Part shown: positions 8,837-18,040 of the stretch, piece after piece
How positions within the stretch are numbered: the first letter of the stretch is position 1
How the letters are laid out: every line of letters begins with the position of its first letter
Assembly (NCBI RefSeq): GCF_002209565.1
Contig: NZ_NJIH01000007.1
Span: 351,186-415,185, forward strand
DNA length: 64,000 bases
Source: Candidimonas nitroreducens
GTDB taxonomy: Bacteria; Pseudomonadota; Gammaproteobacteria; Burkholderiales; Burkholderiaceae_B
Direction of reading: 5' to 3'
Made by a program: the position numbers and the translations under genes
The notes under the pieces: generated by a model
What the model was told of the DNA's origin: nothing
The model's input: only the letters and a program-made list of their open reading frames with translations
Databases searched by the model: none

Positions 8837-9714
8837 ACCCGCACCTGCCGCCCCTGAATCCCTTGCGGGTTTTCGAATGCGTTGCCCGCCACCGCAGCTT
8901 CACCGCCGCGGCCCGCGAGCTGCACATCACGCAAGGTGCCGTCAGCCACCAGATACGCGCACTGGAAAACTGGCTGGGTATCAAGCTGTTCGAAAGGCAA
9001 GGCGGCCAGCTGCGGCTCAGCAACGGCGCGGCCGGATATGCCAGGGCGCTGGGCAGCGCATTTTCGGGCATCGTCACGGCGACGCAGGAATTCACGTCCA
9101 TAGGTTCGCAGCAGGTGCTGGAAGTGCGCGGCCACACCACTTTCTTCACCCACTGGCTGATCCCCCTGCTGCCCGATTTCCAGAGGGCGCATCCGAACAT
9201 CAAGGTGCGCCTGGCCGCCAACGTGGAATGGATGGCCTTCGAGCATGACCAGGCCGGCGTGGGCATCCGGTATGGCGACGGAGACTGGGAGGGCCTGCAC
9301 AGCAACCTGCTGTTCAGCGATGAGCTGACGCCGGTAATGGCCCCCAGCCTGGCGCGCCGCCTGCCCCAGCCTTGCACCCTGAAGGGACTGCTGGCGCTGC
9401 CGCTGCTGCACTCGAACCGGCGCCCCGGCCACTGGGCCGACTGGATCGAGGCAGCGCACGGCAAGCGCGCTTTTTCGAGCAGCGACATGTACTGCGAAGA
9501 CCTGAGCATCATCTACGAATGCGCCATACAGGGCCTGGGGGTGGCGCTCGGCCAATTGCGCTACCTGAAGCAGGAGTTTGCGCAAGGCAAGCTGGTGTCG
9601 CCATACCCCTTCGTACTGCGCCGGCCGCGCGGCTACCATCTGGTATGCCCGGCATCGCAGGCCGAAGAGCCCCGGATCGCCTGCTTCAGGCAGTGGCTGC
9701 TGGCCCAGGTCTGA
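8833..9714 (+). CDS. LysR-family transcriptional regulator (GcvA-like)
   Basis: 293 residues. It has the GcvA/AmpR-type N-terminus PLNPLRVFECVARHRSFTAA with recognition helix ITQGAVSHQIRALE, then an effector domain containing the TFFTHWLIPLLPDFQRAHP stretch typical of this subgroup. The ATG overlaps the stop of the preceding LysR gene (ATGA), so the two regulators are probably made from one transcript. Two unrelated LysR subtypes in one operon is unusual. The convergent Bug gene downstream or the class II aldolase may be further targets. Confidence 0.9.
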   Translation: MNPHLPPLNPLRVFECVARHRSFTAAARELHITQGAVSHQIRALENWLGIKLFERQGGQLRLSNGAAGYARALGSAFSGIVTATQEFTSIGSQQVLEVRGHTTFFTHWLIPLLPDFQRAHPNIKVRLAANVEWMAFEHDQAGVGIRYGDGDWEGLHSNLLFSDELTPVMAPSLARRLPQPCTLKGLLALPLLHSNRRPGHWADWIEAAHGKRAFSSSDMYCEDLSIIYECAIQGLGVALGQLRYLKQEFAQGKLVSPYPFVLRRPRGYHLVCPASQAEEPRIACFRQWLLAQV

Positions 9715-9743
9715 CGGCGCCGCGCAGGCACGGCCAAGCCCGC

Positions 9744-10706
9744 CTATTTCCCGTGGATGCCGGCGGCGATGCGCTGATATTTCTGGAGATACGCTTGCAG
9801 GTAGCTGCGAAACGCCTGCGGAGAGGCGCTGGCCTTGGCCTCGATACCCTGCTGCGCCAGGCGCTCGCGAACCTGGGGCTGGTTCAGCACGGCGGCGATG
9901 GCATCGTGCAACTTGGCGACGATGGGTTCAGGCGTGCCGGCGGGCGCCATAATGGCATTGAAGGTTTCGTCCTCGAAGCCCGGCAGGCCGGCCTCGTCCA
10001 GGGTAGGAACGTCAGGCAGCATGCTGGAGCGCGTCTTGGTGGTGACGGCCAGGGCCTGCAGCCTGTGGGTCTTTACATTGGGCCCCGAGGTGCTCACCTG
10101 GTCGAACATGCCGTCCAGCCGGCCGCTCATCACGTCGAGCAGCGCCTGGCTGTTGCCCTTGTAATAGACATGCAGGAACTTGACCTTGGCCTGGGCGCCG
10201 AACAGTTCGGCGGCAATGTATCCGGTAGAGCCCAGCCCCGACGAACCCACGGTGGCGGAGCCCGCGCGCTTGCGGGCAAACTCTATGAACTCCCGTACCG
10301 TATGCTCTGGCCTGCCCGGAGGCGTTACCAGCACCATGGGTATGCTGCAGGTCTGGGTCACCGGAGCAAAGTCTTTCAGCGCGTCGTAGCCCGCGCCCGG
10401 AAGAAATTCGGGAACCGAGACAAAGGTATTGGCCACTGCAAGCAGCGTGTAGCCGTCCGGCTTCGACTTGGCCACGTAGCGCGTGCCGATCGCGCCCGAA
10501 GCGCCGGCCTTGTTCTCGACGATTACCGGCTGCCCCAGCTTGCCTTCGAGGCCTTTGGCGACAATGCGCGCCAGCATGTCCACGGTTCCGCCGGCGGCAA
10601 CCGGCACCACGATAGTAATGGGGTGATCCGGATAGGCGGCGAGGGCGGGAGCCGCCCCCATCATGGACATGACTATCACAGCTGCCGCCCGCAGAGATTT
10701 GCGCAT
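9744..10706 (-). CDS. Bug-family periplasmic solute receptor (TctC-like)
   Basis: 320-residue TTT receptor. Seen: signal peptide ending near ALAAYPD, the opening YPDHPITIVVPVAAGGTVD, the KAGASGAIGTRYVA loop and PTLDEAGLPGF. An AGGAAA ribosome site precedes the ATG. Convergent with the second LysR gene (29-base gap) and downstream of the class II aldolase gene on the same strand, with which it may share a transcript across a 144-base gap. Confidence 0.87.
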   Translation of the reverse strand: MRKSLRAAAVIVMSMMGAAPALAAYPDHPITIVVPVAAGGTVDMLARIVAKGLEGKLGQPVIVENKAGASGAIGTRYVAKSKPDGYTLLAVANTFVSVPEFLPGAGYDALKDFAPVTQTCSIPMVLVTPPGRPEHTVREFIEFARKRAGSATVGSSGLGSTGYIAAELFGAQAKVKFLHVYYKGNSQALLDVMSGRLDGMFDQVSTSGPNVKTHRLQALAVTTKTRSSMLPDVPTLDEAGLPGFEDETFNAIMAPAGTPEPIVAKLHDAIAAVLNQPQVRERLAQQGIEAKASASPQAFRSYLQAYLQKYQRIAAGIHGK

Positions 10707-10850
10707 GGTGAATTTCCTCGATAAGAGTCAATAAAAACATGACCGAACGGACGGCCAGGCTTCCTGCTTCGTGATGAAGTCCATTACCGCAGCCCGCTGC
10801 GCGCATACGCCCCGGACATATACGCCGGGACACTAATGCACGCCGGGACG

Positions 10851-11648
10851 CTAGCTGTCGTAGGGGGCATATGGGCCGGGCTCCGCCTTCAGCAGGCGCA
10901 GCAGGGCGTGCCATTCCAGCTCTCCGTAGGGACGGCGGGTACCGGGTTGATAAAGATGGGCCGAGCGCTGCAGCGTCGATTCATCGGGAAGATTCAGGCC
11001 ATCCAGGCCGCCCGCCATCGCGTCGACCTGGGCGCGGCAGGCCAATTCCAGCTGGTACATGAGGTTGAAGGCCTGTGGCACCGAGGCGCCGCATACCAGC
11101 AGCCCGTGATTGCGCAGGATCATGGCATTGTGCGGCCCGAGGTCGGCTACCAGCCGCTCTTGCTCGGACTTTTCGATGGCGGGGCCCTCGAACGCGTGAT
11201 AGGCAAGGTGGCCGTGGAACCGGGATGCGGTCTGCGTCAGGGGCAGCAGGCCGCAACGCATGGCCGAGACCGCCATGCCGGCCCGGGTGTGCGTATGGAT
11301 CACACACCCCACATCGGGCCGCGCGCGGTGGATGCAGCCGTGGATGACGTAGCCCGACTTGTTGATGCCGTACGCGGTATCGGGCTTGCGATGCACATTG
11401 CCGTCCAGATCCAGCTCGACCAGGCTGGATGCCGTGATTTCCCGATACAGCAAACCATACAGATTGATCAGCAGGCGCTCGTGCCCGCCGGGAATCCGGG
11501 TAGTGATGTGGTTGTAGATCAGGTCGGTCATGCCGTAGCGATCCATCAGGCGATAGCACGCCGCCAGCCTGCAGCGCTCTTGCCATTCTTCTTGCGCCAC
11601 CAGCGCTTTCAGCGACGGGAAGTCCGTCGAATATTGCGGATCAGCCAT
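10851..11648 (-). CDS. Class II aldolase/adducin family protein
   Basis: Zinc-dependent aldolase or decarboxylase of the L-fuculose-phosphate aldolase fold, 265 residues. Seen: YNHITTRIPG near residue 42, the metal-binding pair HTHTRAG near residue 110, and MILRNHGLLVCG near residue 174 holding the third His. ATG 11648 is preferred because the conserved part begins right after it and a GGGGCGGC stretch precedes it; the frame extends 26 codons upstream without homology. Neighbouring Bug receptor suggests uptake of its substrate or precursor. Confidence 0.85.
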   Translation of the reverse strand: MADPQYSTDFPSLKALVAQEEWQERCRLAACYRLMDRYGMTDLIYNHITTRIPGGHERLLINLYGLLYREITASSLVELDLDGNVHRKPDTAYGINKSGYVIHGCIHRARPDVGCVIHTHTRAGMAVSAMRCGLLPLTQTASRFHGHLAYHAFEGPAIEKSEQERLVADLGPHNAMILRNHGLLVCGASVPQAFNLMYQLELACRAQVDAMAGGLDGLNLPDESTLQRSAHLYQPGTRRPYGELEWHALLRLLKAEPGPYAPYDS

Positions 11649-11870
11649 ACTGCCGCCCCATATAAAAATTAGGAAAGATAATATCCAAGCACGCCAGCAT
11701 CCAAGCATGCCGGATCGCCCAAACACGCCCGGCGCCGGCCAAACAAGGAAGTGCAGTGTGAGCTTTAGCTATTTATTGTAAAAAGCAGGAGCGGACATGG
11801 CCATCGAAATATTCTTAGTATTCCATTAGTAAAAGTAATACATTAGAAGAAAAAACTGCACGCATGCTAT

Positions 11871-12282
11871 AGCGCTTGGCGACCGACCTCCCCGAAAATC
11901 GCTCGGTTCAGCTCGCACTGTTCCGGCAGGAAACGGAACTCGCACATAGTGTCATCGGGCAAGAGCTCGCGCCGAGGCCGATGCCGATGCCGATGCCGAT
12001 GCCGGCAAGGTGCGCAGTGCGCCGCAGTTGTACAGCGCTTCTTCGCAGGCTACAGGCCGGGCAGGTTGAACCAGCGCTGCAGCAAGTGGACGTGCAGAAT
12101 GCGCTCCAGCCCGATGAGCTAGCGGCAATTGCCGGCCGTTGGGTAGCGGGCCGAATCGACGCCACAAGACGTGACCACGGCATCAGTGCCTGCATCCCGG
12201 CCAGGAATGCATCTCGTCGCACGGGCTTACGGTGCCAGTCGAACCTGCTGTGATCCGCCACGGCTGCCAAGGTTCTCTGCCT
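11871..12282 (-). pseudogene. IS5-family transposase, N-terminal fragment, decayed
   Basis: Reading the minus strand gives QRTLAAVADHSRFDWHRKPV, then RRDAFLAGMQALMPWSRLVA, the N-terminus of IS5-family transposases. A frame change then gives GLERILHVHLLQRWFNLPGL followed by a TAG stop, another change gives ACEEALYNCGALRTL, and a third gives LLPDDTMCEFRFLPEQCELN and RAIFGEVGRQAL. The position of the initiator Met reads AGG. The DDE catalytic core is absent. A CCGATG tandem repeat sits where the protein should continue after ALRTL. It is therefore a non-functional remnant at the left border of an AT-richer segment. Confidence 0.8.
11977..12002. repeat. CCGATG hexanucleotide microsatellite (about 4 copies)
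   Basis: Four consecutive CCGATG units followed by a partial unit lie inside the transposase remnant. On the minus strand they encode an alternating Gly-Ile run, which is not part of normal IS5 transposases, so this is probably slippage expansion in a dead gene. Confidence 0.85.
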
Positions 12283-12588
12283 CTTACCGCGATCCTGCGC
12301 GTGACACCGCTTATCTGCAAGACGAAGCTCCACGGTGAGGACTCGATCAGCGAATCCCTTAGCTCAGCCCCAGCTCGACTGACGAATGGCCGTTGCCATT
12401 CGTTGACTCAACTGAATGAAAGAGCCGCACAGAGTGGAGCTGATTTTCGCCGCCAGAATACATGAACCACCCTCAGGCAGCCCCGCGTTGGCCCACATCT
12501 GCCCTGCCCGGATGAGCAGTTTTGAGCTGTACCAACACGGCCTTAATCAGCGTCAAACATCATTCAAACAGGTACAAGCAGCTGTGTA
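12283..12588. other. Gene-free stretch before the MR/MLE promoter
   Basis: No coding region is recognisable on either strand. It separates the IS5 remnant from the promoter of the enolase-superfamily gene. Base composition is intermediate between the GC-rich core and the island. Confidence 0.5.
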
Positions 12589-12617
12589 TTGACAGGTAGT
12601 GTTTGTAAAACTACTAT
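12589..12617 (+). promoter_or_regulatory. Sigma-70 promoter of the MR/MLE gene
   Basis: A perfect -35 box TTGACA (12589-12594), a 17-base spacer and a near-consensus -10 box TACTAT (12612-12617) lie about 45 bases before the TTG start. The spacer and -10 contain the imperfect dyad GTAGT...ACTAC, and AAGTACTT follows at 12619-12626. A protein bound to that dyad would block RNA polymerase, which fits a GntR repressor. Confidence 0.75.
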
Positions 12618-12662
12618 GAAGTACTTTTATTGAAGCTATAGCATAAAAATTACGAGACGCCC

Positions 12663-13775
12663 TTGAAGATCGAGCGAATTGAAGTGTTCGGAGTCGCGGT
12701 TCCACTGATCGGCGAATATGCCACCTCATATCAGAGCGAATCCAGCCAGAAAAGTGTTGTGATCCGGATCACGGATCATGAAGGCCGAATCGGCCTGGGT
12801 AATGTCGACCCGGTCGCAGGATATTCTGTTGATTCGATAGAAGACACGCTGAGAGCGTTGCGATCGCGCTTTGCGCCCCTAGTCATCGGCATGGATTCTT
12901 CCAATATCCATCTACTGCTCCAGAAAATGGAAGCGGAAGTACCGGGCTACCTAGATGCTAAAGCCGCCATTGAAATGGCTTGCGTTGATCTGGCTGCACG
13001 CTCACTCGGCCTGCCGGTTCATACCTATCTCGGCGGAGCCGTCAAAGACCAACTACTCTTCAATGCATGGGTAGGCATTCTTCCGCCGGACGAAGCCGCC
13101 AGCGAAACCGCCGAGTGGCAGCGCCGCGGCTTCCGCTCTGCCAAGGTCAAAGTAGGTGGCGGCATTGAAGCCGACCGTGACCGGATCAGTGCAATCAGGC
13201 AGGCTGTCGGATCTGATTTTCAGTTGCGCATCGACGCCAACGCGGGGTATGACGCCGACACATCGATCCGGCTCGTACGAATGCTGGAGCCATTCAACCT
13301 GCAGTTATTCGAGCAGCCGGTGCCTGCCGACGATCTGGCAGGGATGAAACGCGTACGCTGCGAGTCGGGAGGAATCCCGATCATGGCTGATGAATCCGTA
13401 CTCGATCACGCCAGCCTGATACGTCTGATCCAAGCGGAAGCGGCGGACATTGTCAAAGTGAAGGTAATGAAGCAGGGAGGCCTCTACAAAACGCGCTCGA
13501 TGATTGCTACCGCTGAAGCCGCCGGCTTGCGTTGCGTCCTTGGCCATGGCTTCGGGCTCGGTATTAACACGATGGCTGAAATCATGTTGGCCGCGACCTC
13601 GAGCAATGTGATGGATGGCATCGAGTGCGTCGGCCCCCTGAAAACTGCGGACGACATTGTGGTCGCAAAGTTGGACTTGAATTCAGGCAGCCTGCCTCTA
13701 CCGTCAGGGCCTGGATTGGGGGTAACGCTGGATGACGACAAGCTTGCCCGTTATCAGATGACGCCACCACTTTAA
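12663..13775 (+). CDS. Mandelate racemase/muconate-lactonizing enzyme family protein (enolase superfamily)
   Basis: 370-residue enolase-superfamily enzyme that removes an alpha-proton from a carboxylate substrate (racemase, epimerase, cycloisomerase or dehydratase). Seen: the KxK catalytic pair in SAKVKVGG near residue 163, the three metal ligands in RIDANAGY, FEQPVP and MADES, and the opposite catalytic Lys in VKVKVMKQGG near residue 266, all as in the MLE/dipeptide-epimerase subgroup. The start is TTG; no in-frame ATG lies near the conserved N-terminus. It is first in a cassette with a TauD dioxygenase and a TctCBA transporter. Substrate unknown. Confidence 0.87.
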   Translation: MKIERIEVFGVAVPLIGEYATSYQSESSQKSVVIRITDHEGRIGLGNVDPVAGYSVDSIEDTLRALRSRFAPLVIGMDSSNIHLLLQKMEAEVPGYLDAKAAIEMACVDLAARSLGLPVHTYLGGAVKDQLLFNAWVGILPPDEAASETAEWQRRGFRSAKVKVGGGIEADRDRISAIRQAVGSDFQLRIDANAGYDADTSIRLVRMLEPFNLQLFEQPVPADDLAGMKRVRCESGGIPIMADESVLDHASLIRLIQAEAADIVKVKVMKQGGLYKTRSMIATAEAAGLRCVLGHGFGLGINTMAEIMLAATSSNVMDGIECVGPLKTADDIVVAKLDLNSGSLPLPSGPGLGVTLDDDKLARYQMTPPL

Positions 13776-13833
13776 CCACCAGGCTGCGCGTTCATACTTT
13801 CTAACACGTTCAATTCAAGGGGGGGGAACAAAC

Positions 13834-14691
13834 ATGATCAATGTAATACCATCTGGCAAAGCACTGTGTGCCGATGTCGAAGGCGTAGACCTTTCCGAGC
13901 CGATGGACGGGAATACCCTGAAGTTGATCATCGATGCATGGTCGCAACATTTGGTTTTGCGCTTCCGTGACCAGAAGCTGTCCGACCAAGCCCTCGAGCG
14001 TTTCTCTGCACGACTAGGCAAACTGGATGCGGCTCCCATGTATACCGCCGGCACGCGAGTAGACGTCGATAGTGATTTCGTAACGGTGATCTCTAACGTC
14101 AAAATCGATGGCAAGCCGATCGGCGACCTTGGCGACGGCGAGTCGCTCTGGCATACCGACATGTCGTACAACGAGGTGCCGCCAATGGCCAGTGCACTGT
14201 ATGCACTAGAGATACCCGCGACCGGAGGCAATACTGGCTTCAGTAATATGTATCTTGCCTACGAAACCCTGCCCGATAGACTGAAGCACCGGATTGCGAG
14301 CATGCAGTGCAAGCACGATGCCAGTAGGAACAGCACTGGTGGCCGGCGTGGCGACTATCCAGATGTCACAAACCCGAAGGACGCGCCCGGAGCAGTCCAT
14401 CCGATCGTCCGCACGCACCCAACCACCGGACGCAACGCTCTATTCCTGGGCCGCAGGTTGAACGCCTATGTAATGGGGCTTAGCCTGGAGGACAGCGAGG
14501 CGTTACTTGATGATCTGTGGGATCACGCAACGAAGCCGGAACTGACCTGGCACCAAGAATGGAAGGTCGGCGACCTAGTTCTTTGGGACAATCGCTGCGT
14601 GATGCACCGACGCGATGCGTTTAACGGCGGCGAACGTCGGATTATGCATCGAACGCAAATTGCCGGCGACAAACCTGTATACGTTCCTTAA
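13834..14691 (+). CDS. TauD/TfdA-family Fe(II)/2-oxoglutarate dioxygenase
   Basis: 285-residue non-haem iron dioxygenase that couples 2-oxoglutarate decarboxylation to hydroxylation, often releasing sulfite, amine or alcohol from a carboxylate or sulfonate. Seen: first iron ligands in LWHTDMSYNE near residue 110, the distal His in DNRCVMHRRDAF near residue 258, and the oxoglutarate-binding Arg in RIMHRTQIAG. A run of G residues (AAGGGGGGGG) forms the ribosome site. Codon use is AT-richer than the core genes, like its neighbours. Likely acts on the solute imported by the downstream transporter. Confidence 0.88.
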   Translation: MINVIPSGKALCADVEGVDLSEPMDGNTLKLIIDAWSQHLVLRFRDQKLSDQALERFSARLGKLDAAPMYTAGTRVDVDSDFVTVISNVKIDGKPIGDLGDGESLWHTDMSYNEVPPMASALYALEIPATGGNTGFSNMYLAYETLPDRLKHRIASMQCKHDASRNSTGGRRGDYPDVTNPKDAPGAVHPIVRTHPTTGRNALFLGRRLNAYVMGLSLEDSEALLDDLWDHATKPELTWHQEWKVGDLVLWDNRCVMHRRDAFNGGERRIMHRTQIAGDKPVYVP

Positions 14692-14751
14692 GCAGCGGGA
14701 GCACATATCGCTTAATACATCAACAACCATCAACAGGAAACAGGAGACAAA

Positions 14752-15732
14752 ATGGCACGAGAGAAAATTATTGCCTTCGCACGCCGCGGCCTTGTAGTCG
14801 GCGGAATGTTGGCTTGCGTGACGGGTGCAGTATCGGCTCAGGAAAAATATCCGTCACGCCCCGTCGAAGTCATCGTACCCTGGGGAGCCGGCGGCGGATC
14901 GGATCAGACGGCGCGGATGATCGCCAAATACCTCGAAGCTGACCTGAAAGCTTCGTTCCCGGTGGTCAACGTGCCCGGTGCCTCTGGGGTTACAGGCGTC
15001 CAGAAGTTGCTGCTCAATCCCGCAGATGGCTATTCGCTAGGCGTCAGTGGTGACTACTACGCGATTCTCGGCAGTCCGAAGGCCAAGTGGAAATTGAGCG
15101 ACTTCATCCCAATTGCCGTCGTGATCAATCAGGCAGGCGCCATCTTCGTGGCTAATGACAGCCGATTCAAAACCTGGGCCGATGTCGAAAAAGAGGCTCG
15201 TGCCAAGCCGAACTCGCTCAAGATTGCGATGGCGGGATATGGAATCATTGACGAGATTCATACCAACTATCTTCTGGCCAAAGGTGTCAAACTGAATGTC
15301 GTGCCGTACAACAATCCCAGCGAACGCTATGTATCGATCTTGGGAAAGCATGTGGATCTGTTGTACGAGCAAGCGGGAGACCTGAAGTCGTACCTAAACA
15401 ACCATCAAATGCGCCCGCTCCTGTCTGTGACAGCTCAGCGCTTCCCCTTGTACCCGGATGTGCCAACCACGGTCGAGAATGGCTACAACATTACGGTGCC
15501 CCAGGTTCGCTGGGTCTACATGAAGGCCGGCACTCCTCCATCACGGGTGAAGGTCATTGCCGACTCTCTGGAACGAATGTCCCATACGCCGGAGTTCAAA
15601 GCCTATCTCGCTTCCGAGTATGCGGATCCCGCCAGCTTCGTGCCTCTGTCCAAGGCGCGAGACTTCCTCCAGCAGATGATAGACTCGGTACGTAGGGAGG
15701 CTTCAGAGGCTGGACAGAAAACCGCCAAATAG
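14752..15732 (+). CDS. tctC: TTT solute receptor (TctC/Bug type) of a complete transporter
   Basis: 326-residue periplasmic receptor. Seen: signal peptide ending near AVSAQEK, YPSRPVEVIVPWGAGGGSDQ, the PGASGVTGVQKLL loop and a late PTTVENGY motif. An AGGAGACAAA ribosome site precedes the ATG. It is followed by tctB-like and tctA-like genes, so this is the only Bug protein in the window with its own membrane partners. The symbol is by family, not by proven citrate transport. Confidence 0.9.
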   Translation: MAREKIIAFARRGLVVGGMLACVTGAVSAQEKYPSRPVEVIVPWGAGGGSDQTARMIAKYLEADLKASFPVVNVPGASGVTGVQKLLLNPADGYSLGVSGDYYAILGSPKAKWKLSDFIPIAVVINQAGAIFVANDSRFKTWADVEKEARAKPNSLKIAMAGYGIIDEIHTNYLLAKGVKLNVVPYNNPSERYVSILGKHVDLLYEQAGDLKSYLNNHQMRPLLSVTAQRFPLYPDVPTTVENGYNITVPQVRWVYMKAGTPPSRVKVIADSLERMSHTPEFKAYLASEYADPASFVPLSKARDFLQQMIDSVRREASEAGQKTAK

Positions 15733-15763
15733 CTAGACGTATAAAACCATATTGGGCTACGGT

Positions 15764-16330
15764 ATGCGGAACTCAAAGATCAGCGGAGTGCTGCCCTATT
15801 TGATCGTTTTATTGGCGGCAATTTTTTTCTACTACAAGACGACGCAATTCGATTTCGAAGCGCCCGATGGGCGTCTCGGGCCAGACGCCTGGCCGAGGAT
15901 CGTACTTGGCCTACTGGCACTGGTCTGCGTCTATGAAATCGTCAGGCGAGTTTTCTTTAATGCCGCGAAAACGCTCCAAAGCGATACACCACATTCCACG
16001 GAAGCAACACCATCGTATGACTCGTTGACGTCTGACGAAGAGGACGAACCCTCCTATCCCTGGCTGCTTTCCCTCGGCATCGCAATGACTATCGGCTATG
16101 TCGCTTTGCTGGAAACACTTGGGTTCTTCCTGTGCACGGCGCTCTATCTGGCCGGGTTCATTGTACTGGGAGGGTATCGTCGCATAGGGGTAACTCTTGC
16201 GGTCAGCCTGCTCGGCAGCTTCGTATTCATGTTTATTTTCATGAAAGTCGTCTACGTGTCATTACCGCTGGGCACCGGGCCCTTTTCATACGTATCGCTC
16301 CTGTTGATTCGGCTGATGGGGATCCATTGA
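15764..16330 (+). CDS. tctB: TctB-like small membrane subunit of TTT transporter
   Basis: About 188 residues with four predicted membrane segments: SGVLPYLIVLLAAIFFYY, a segment near RIVLGLLALVCVYEIV, then after an acidic loop (SDEEDEP) two more ending FVFMFIFMKVVYVSLPLG, which is the family's C-terminal signature. The frame also opens at a TTG at 15752; ATG 15764 is the more ordinary choice. It lies between the receptor and the large channel subunit, as in known TctCBA operons. Confidence 0.85.
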   Translation: MRNSKISGVLPYLIVLLAAIFFYYKTTQFDFEAPDGRLGPDAWPRIVLGLLALVCVYEIVRRVFFNAAKTLQSDTPHSTEATPSYDSLTSDEEDEPSYPWLLSLGIAMTIGYVALLETLGFFLCTALYLAGFIVLGGYRRIGVTLAVSLLGSFVFMFIFMKVVYVSLPLGTGPFSYVSLLLIRLMGIH

Positions 16331-16468
16331 GATGAAATCGCCCCTCCCTAGTTCCATACCCACCTACCCTTTAACAAGAGAAAAGCCCGTCTCGACCAGA
16401 CGACGCGGAATTCACGACAGCTGCCACTCCAGACTCAAATATCGCGCACAGCGTGAAGGACGATAGAT

Positions 16469-17992
16469 ATGGTCGACATACTTCAACAGTTTGGCGGCGG
16501 CATTCTTGCCTGTTTTCAGCTGGCTAATTTTCTAGCATTGGTGGTGGGTCTGGTGATGGGCATGTTGGTCGCCGTTCTGCCTGGCCTGACCGCGGTGATG
16601 GGCATCGTGCTCGCGTTGCCGTTCACTTTCAGCATGCCTATCACGCCAGCGATCATCTTGCTATCGGCCATGTACATTTCCGGAACCTACGGCGGCGCCT
16701 TCACCTCGATCCTGTTCCGGATTCCTGGCGAGCCCCTCGATGTACCGCTGCTCTGGGATGGCTTCCAGATGGCGCGCAAAGGGGAGCCAGCCAAAGCGCT
16801 GGGCTGGACGATGTTCGCCGCACTCGTGGGAGGCGTCATTTCGGTCATTCTGGCCGTGCTGATGGCACCGCAGTTCGCCAGCTTCGGATTGAAATTCGAT
16901 TCACCGGAGTATTTCGCCATACTGCTGTTTGCGCTGACCACTGTGGTGGCTTTGGGTGGAACCTCGATGGTAAACGCCCTCATCAGTCTGTTTCTCGGCT
17001 TGGTGGTGGCCACAGTAGGCGTCGATGTTGTCTATGGCGCGGATCGCTTCACTTTCGGCGTTCCCATGCTTTCAGATGGTGTCGAGTACCTCACCGTGAT
17101 GGTCGGCGCTTACGGCTTGGGAGAAGTCCTCACTCGCCTGGAGAGGCGCTTCAAAGCCGCGCAACTCGCCAAAAGCGGTACGGTTGCGACACGGTTCCCA
17201 TCATTGCCGGAGGTATGGCAGATGCGAGCGACTTTTGCTCGCAGTTCTGCCATTGGATTGGCTCTGGGCACTATTCCAGGTGCTGGCGCGACTATCGCAT
17301 CCTTCGTCTCCTACGGCACTGAAGCGCAGTATTGCAAGCGACGGAAGATTCTCGGCTCCGGGATTGCCGAAGGTATCGTCGCCCCCCAGACAGCCTCAAC
17401 TGCCACGGTAGCTGCGGCGATGGTGCCATTGCTGACCCTAGGCATTCCCGGCAGCGGTGCAACCGCCGTGATTCTCGGAGCGTTCCTTTTGCAGGGAATA
17501 CAGCCCGGCCCCCAAGTTTTCATCAAGGATTCCACGCTCGTGTTCACGATCTTTGGATCGCTGCTTTTGGGCATCATCGGCATGTGTCTGCTCGGCTACT
17601 TCGCAATCAAGGCGCTGATCCGAGTCTTGTATCTACCTGAGGCAATCACATCGGCCTTCGTTATTATTTTCTGTTTTATCGGCGCCTTCTCGGCGCGTAA
17701 CAACATTACCGACCTATGGATGATCGTCGTGTTCGGCATCGTCGGATATCTGTTCGAGCGCTTCAAGTTTCCCATTGCGCCAATGGTGCTGGGGTGCATC
17801 CTCGGGCCGCAGACCGAAAACGCATTCATGATCAGCATGATCAGCTATCAGGGAGATTGGACTGTCTACTTCACCCGGCCGATAGCGGGAACCATCATGG
17901 CATTGAGCGTGATCGCGTTAGCCTACCCCCTGTTGCGCCATATCTCTCAGCGACGCACGAGTGCACGATGGGGGGAGAAATCGGCGTACTAG
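16469..17992 (+). CDS. tctA: TctA-like large membrane subunit of TTT transporter
   Basis: 507-residue integral membrane protein, about 11-12 hydrophobic segments, the permease of the tripartite tricarboxylate transporter. Seen: the conserved GMLVAVLPGLTAVMGIVLAL motif near residue 30 and its internal duplicate LALGTIPGAGATIASFVSYG near residue 265, plus SGTYGGAFTSILFRIPGEP. Follows tctB after 138 bases that contain a small hairpin (CGTCT/AGACG). Convergent with the GntR gene. Confidence 0.92.
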   Translation: MVDILQQFGGGILACFQLANFLALVVGLVMGMLVAVLPGLTAVMGIVLALPFTFSMPITPAIILLSAMYISGTYGGAFTSILFRIPGEPLDVPLLWDGFQMARKGEPAKALGWTMFAALVGGVISVILAVLMAPQFASFGLKFDSPEYFAILLFALTTVVALGGTSMVNALISLFLGLVVATVGVDVVYGADRFTFGVPMLSDGVEYLTVMVGAYGLGEVLTRLERRFKAAQLAKSGTVATRFPSLPEVWQMRATFARSSAIGLALGTIPGAGATIASFVSYGTEAQYCKRRKILGSGIAEGIVAPQTASTATVAAAMVPLLTLGIPGSGATAVILGAFLLQGIQPGPQVFIKDSTLVFTIFGSLLLGIIGMCLLGYFAIKALIRVLYLPEAITSAFVIIFCFIGAFSARNNITDLWMIVVFGIVGYLFERFKFPIAPMVLGCILGPQTENAFMISMISYQGDWTVYFTRPIAGTIMALSVIALAYPLLRHISQRRTSARWGEKSAY

Positions 17993-18040
17993 GATCTGCC
18001 GCCTCAGGAGCGGGATGCGTTGCAGATCGGACGCATTCAG

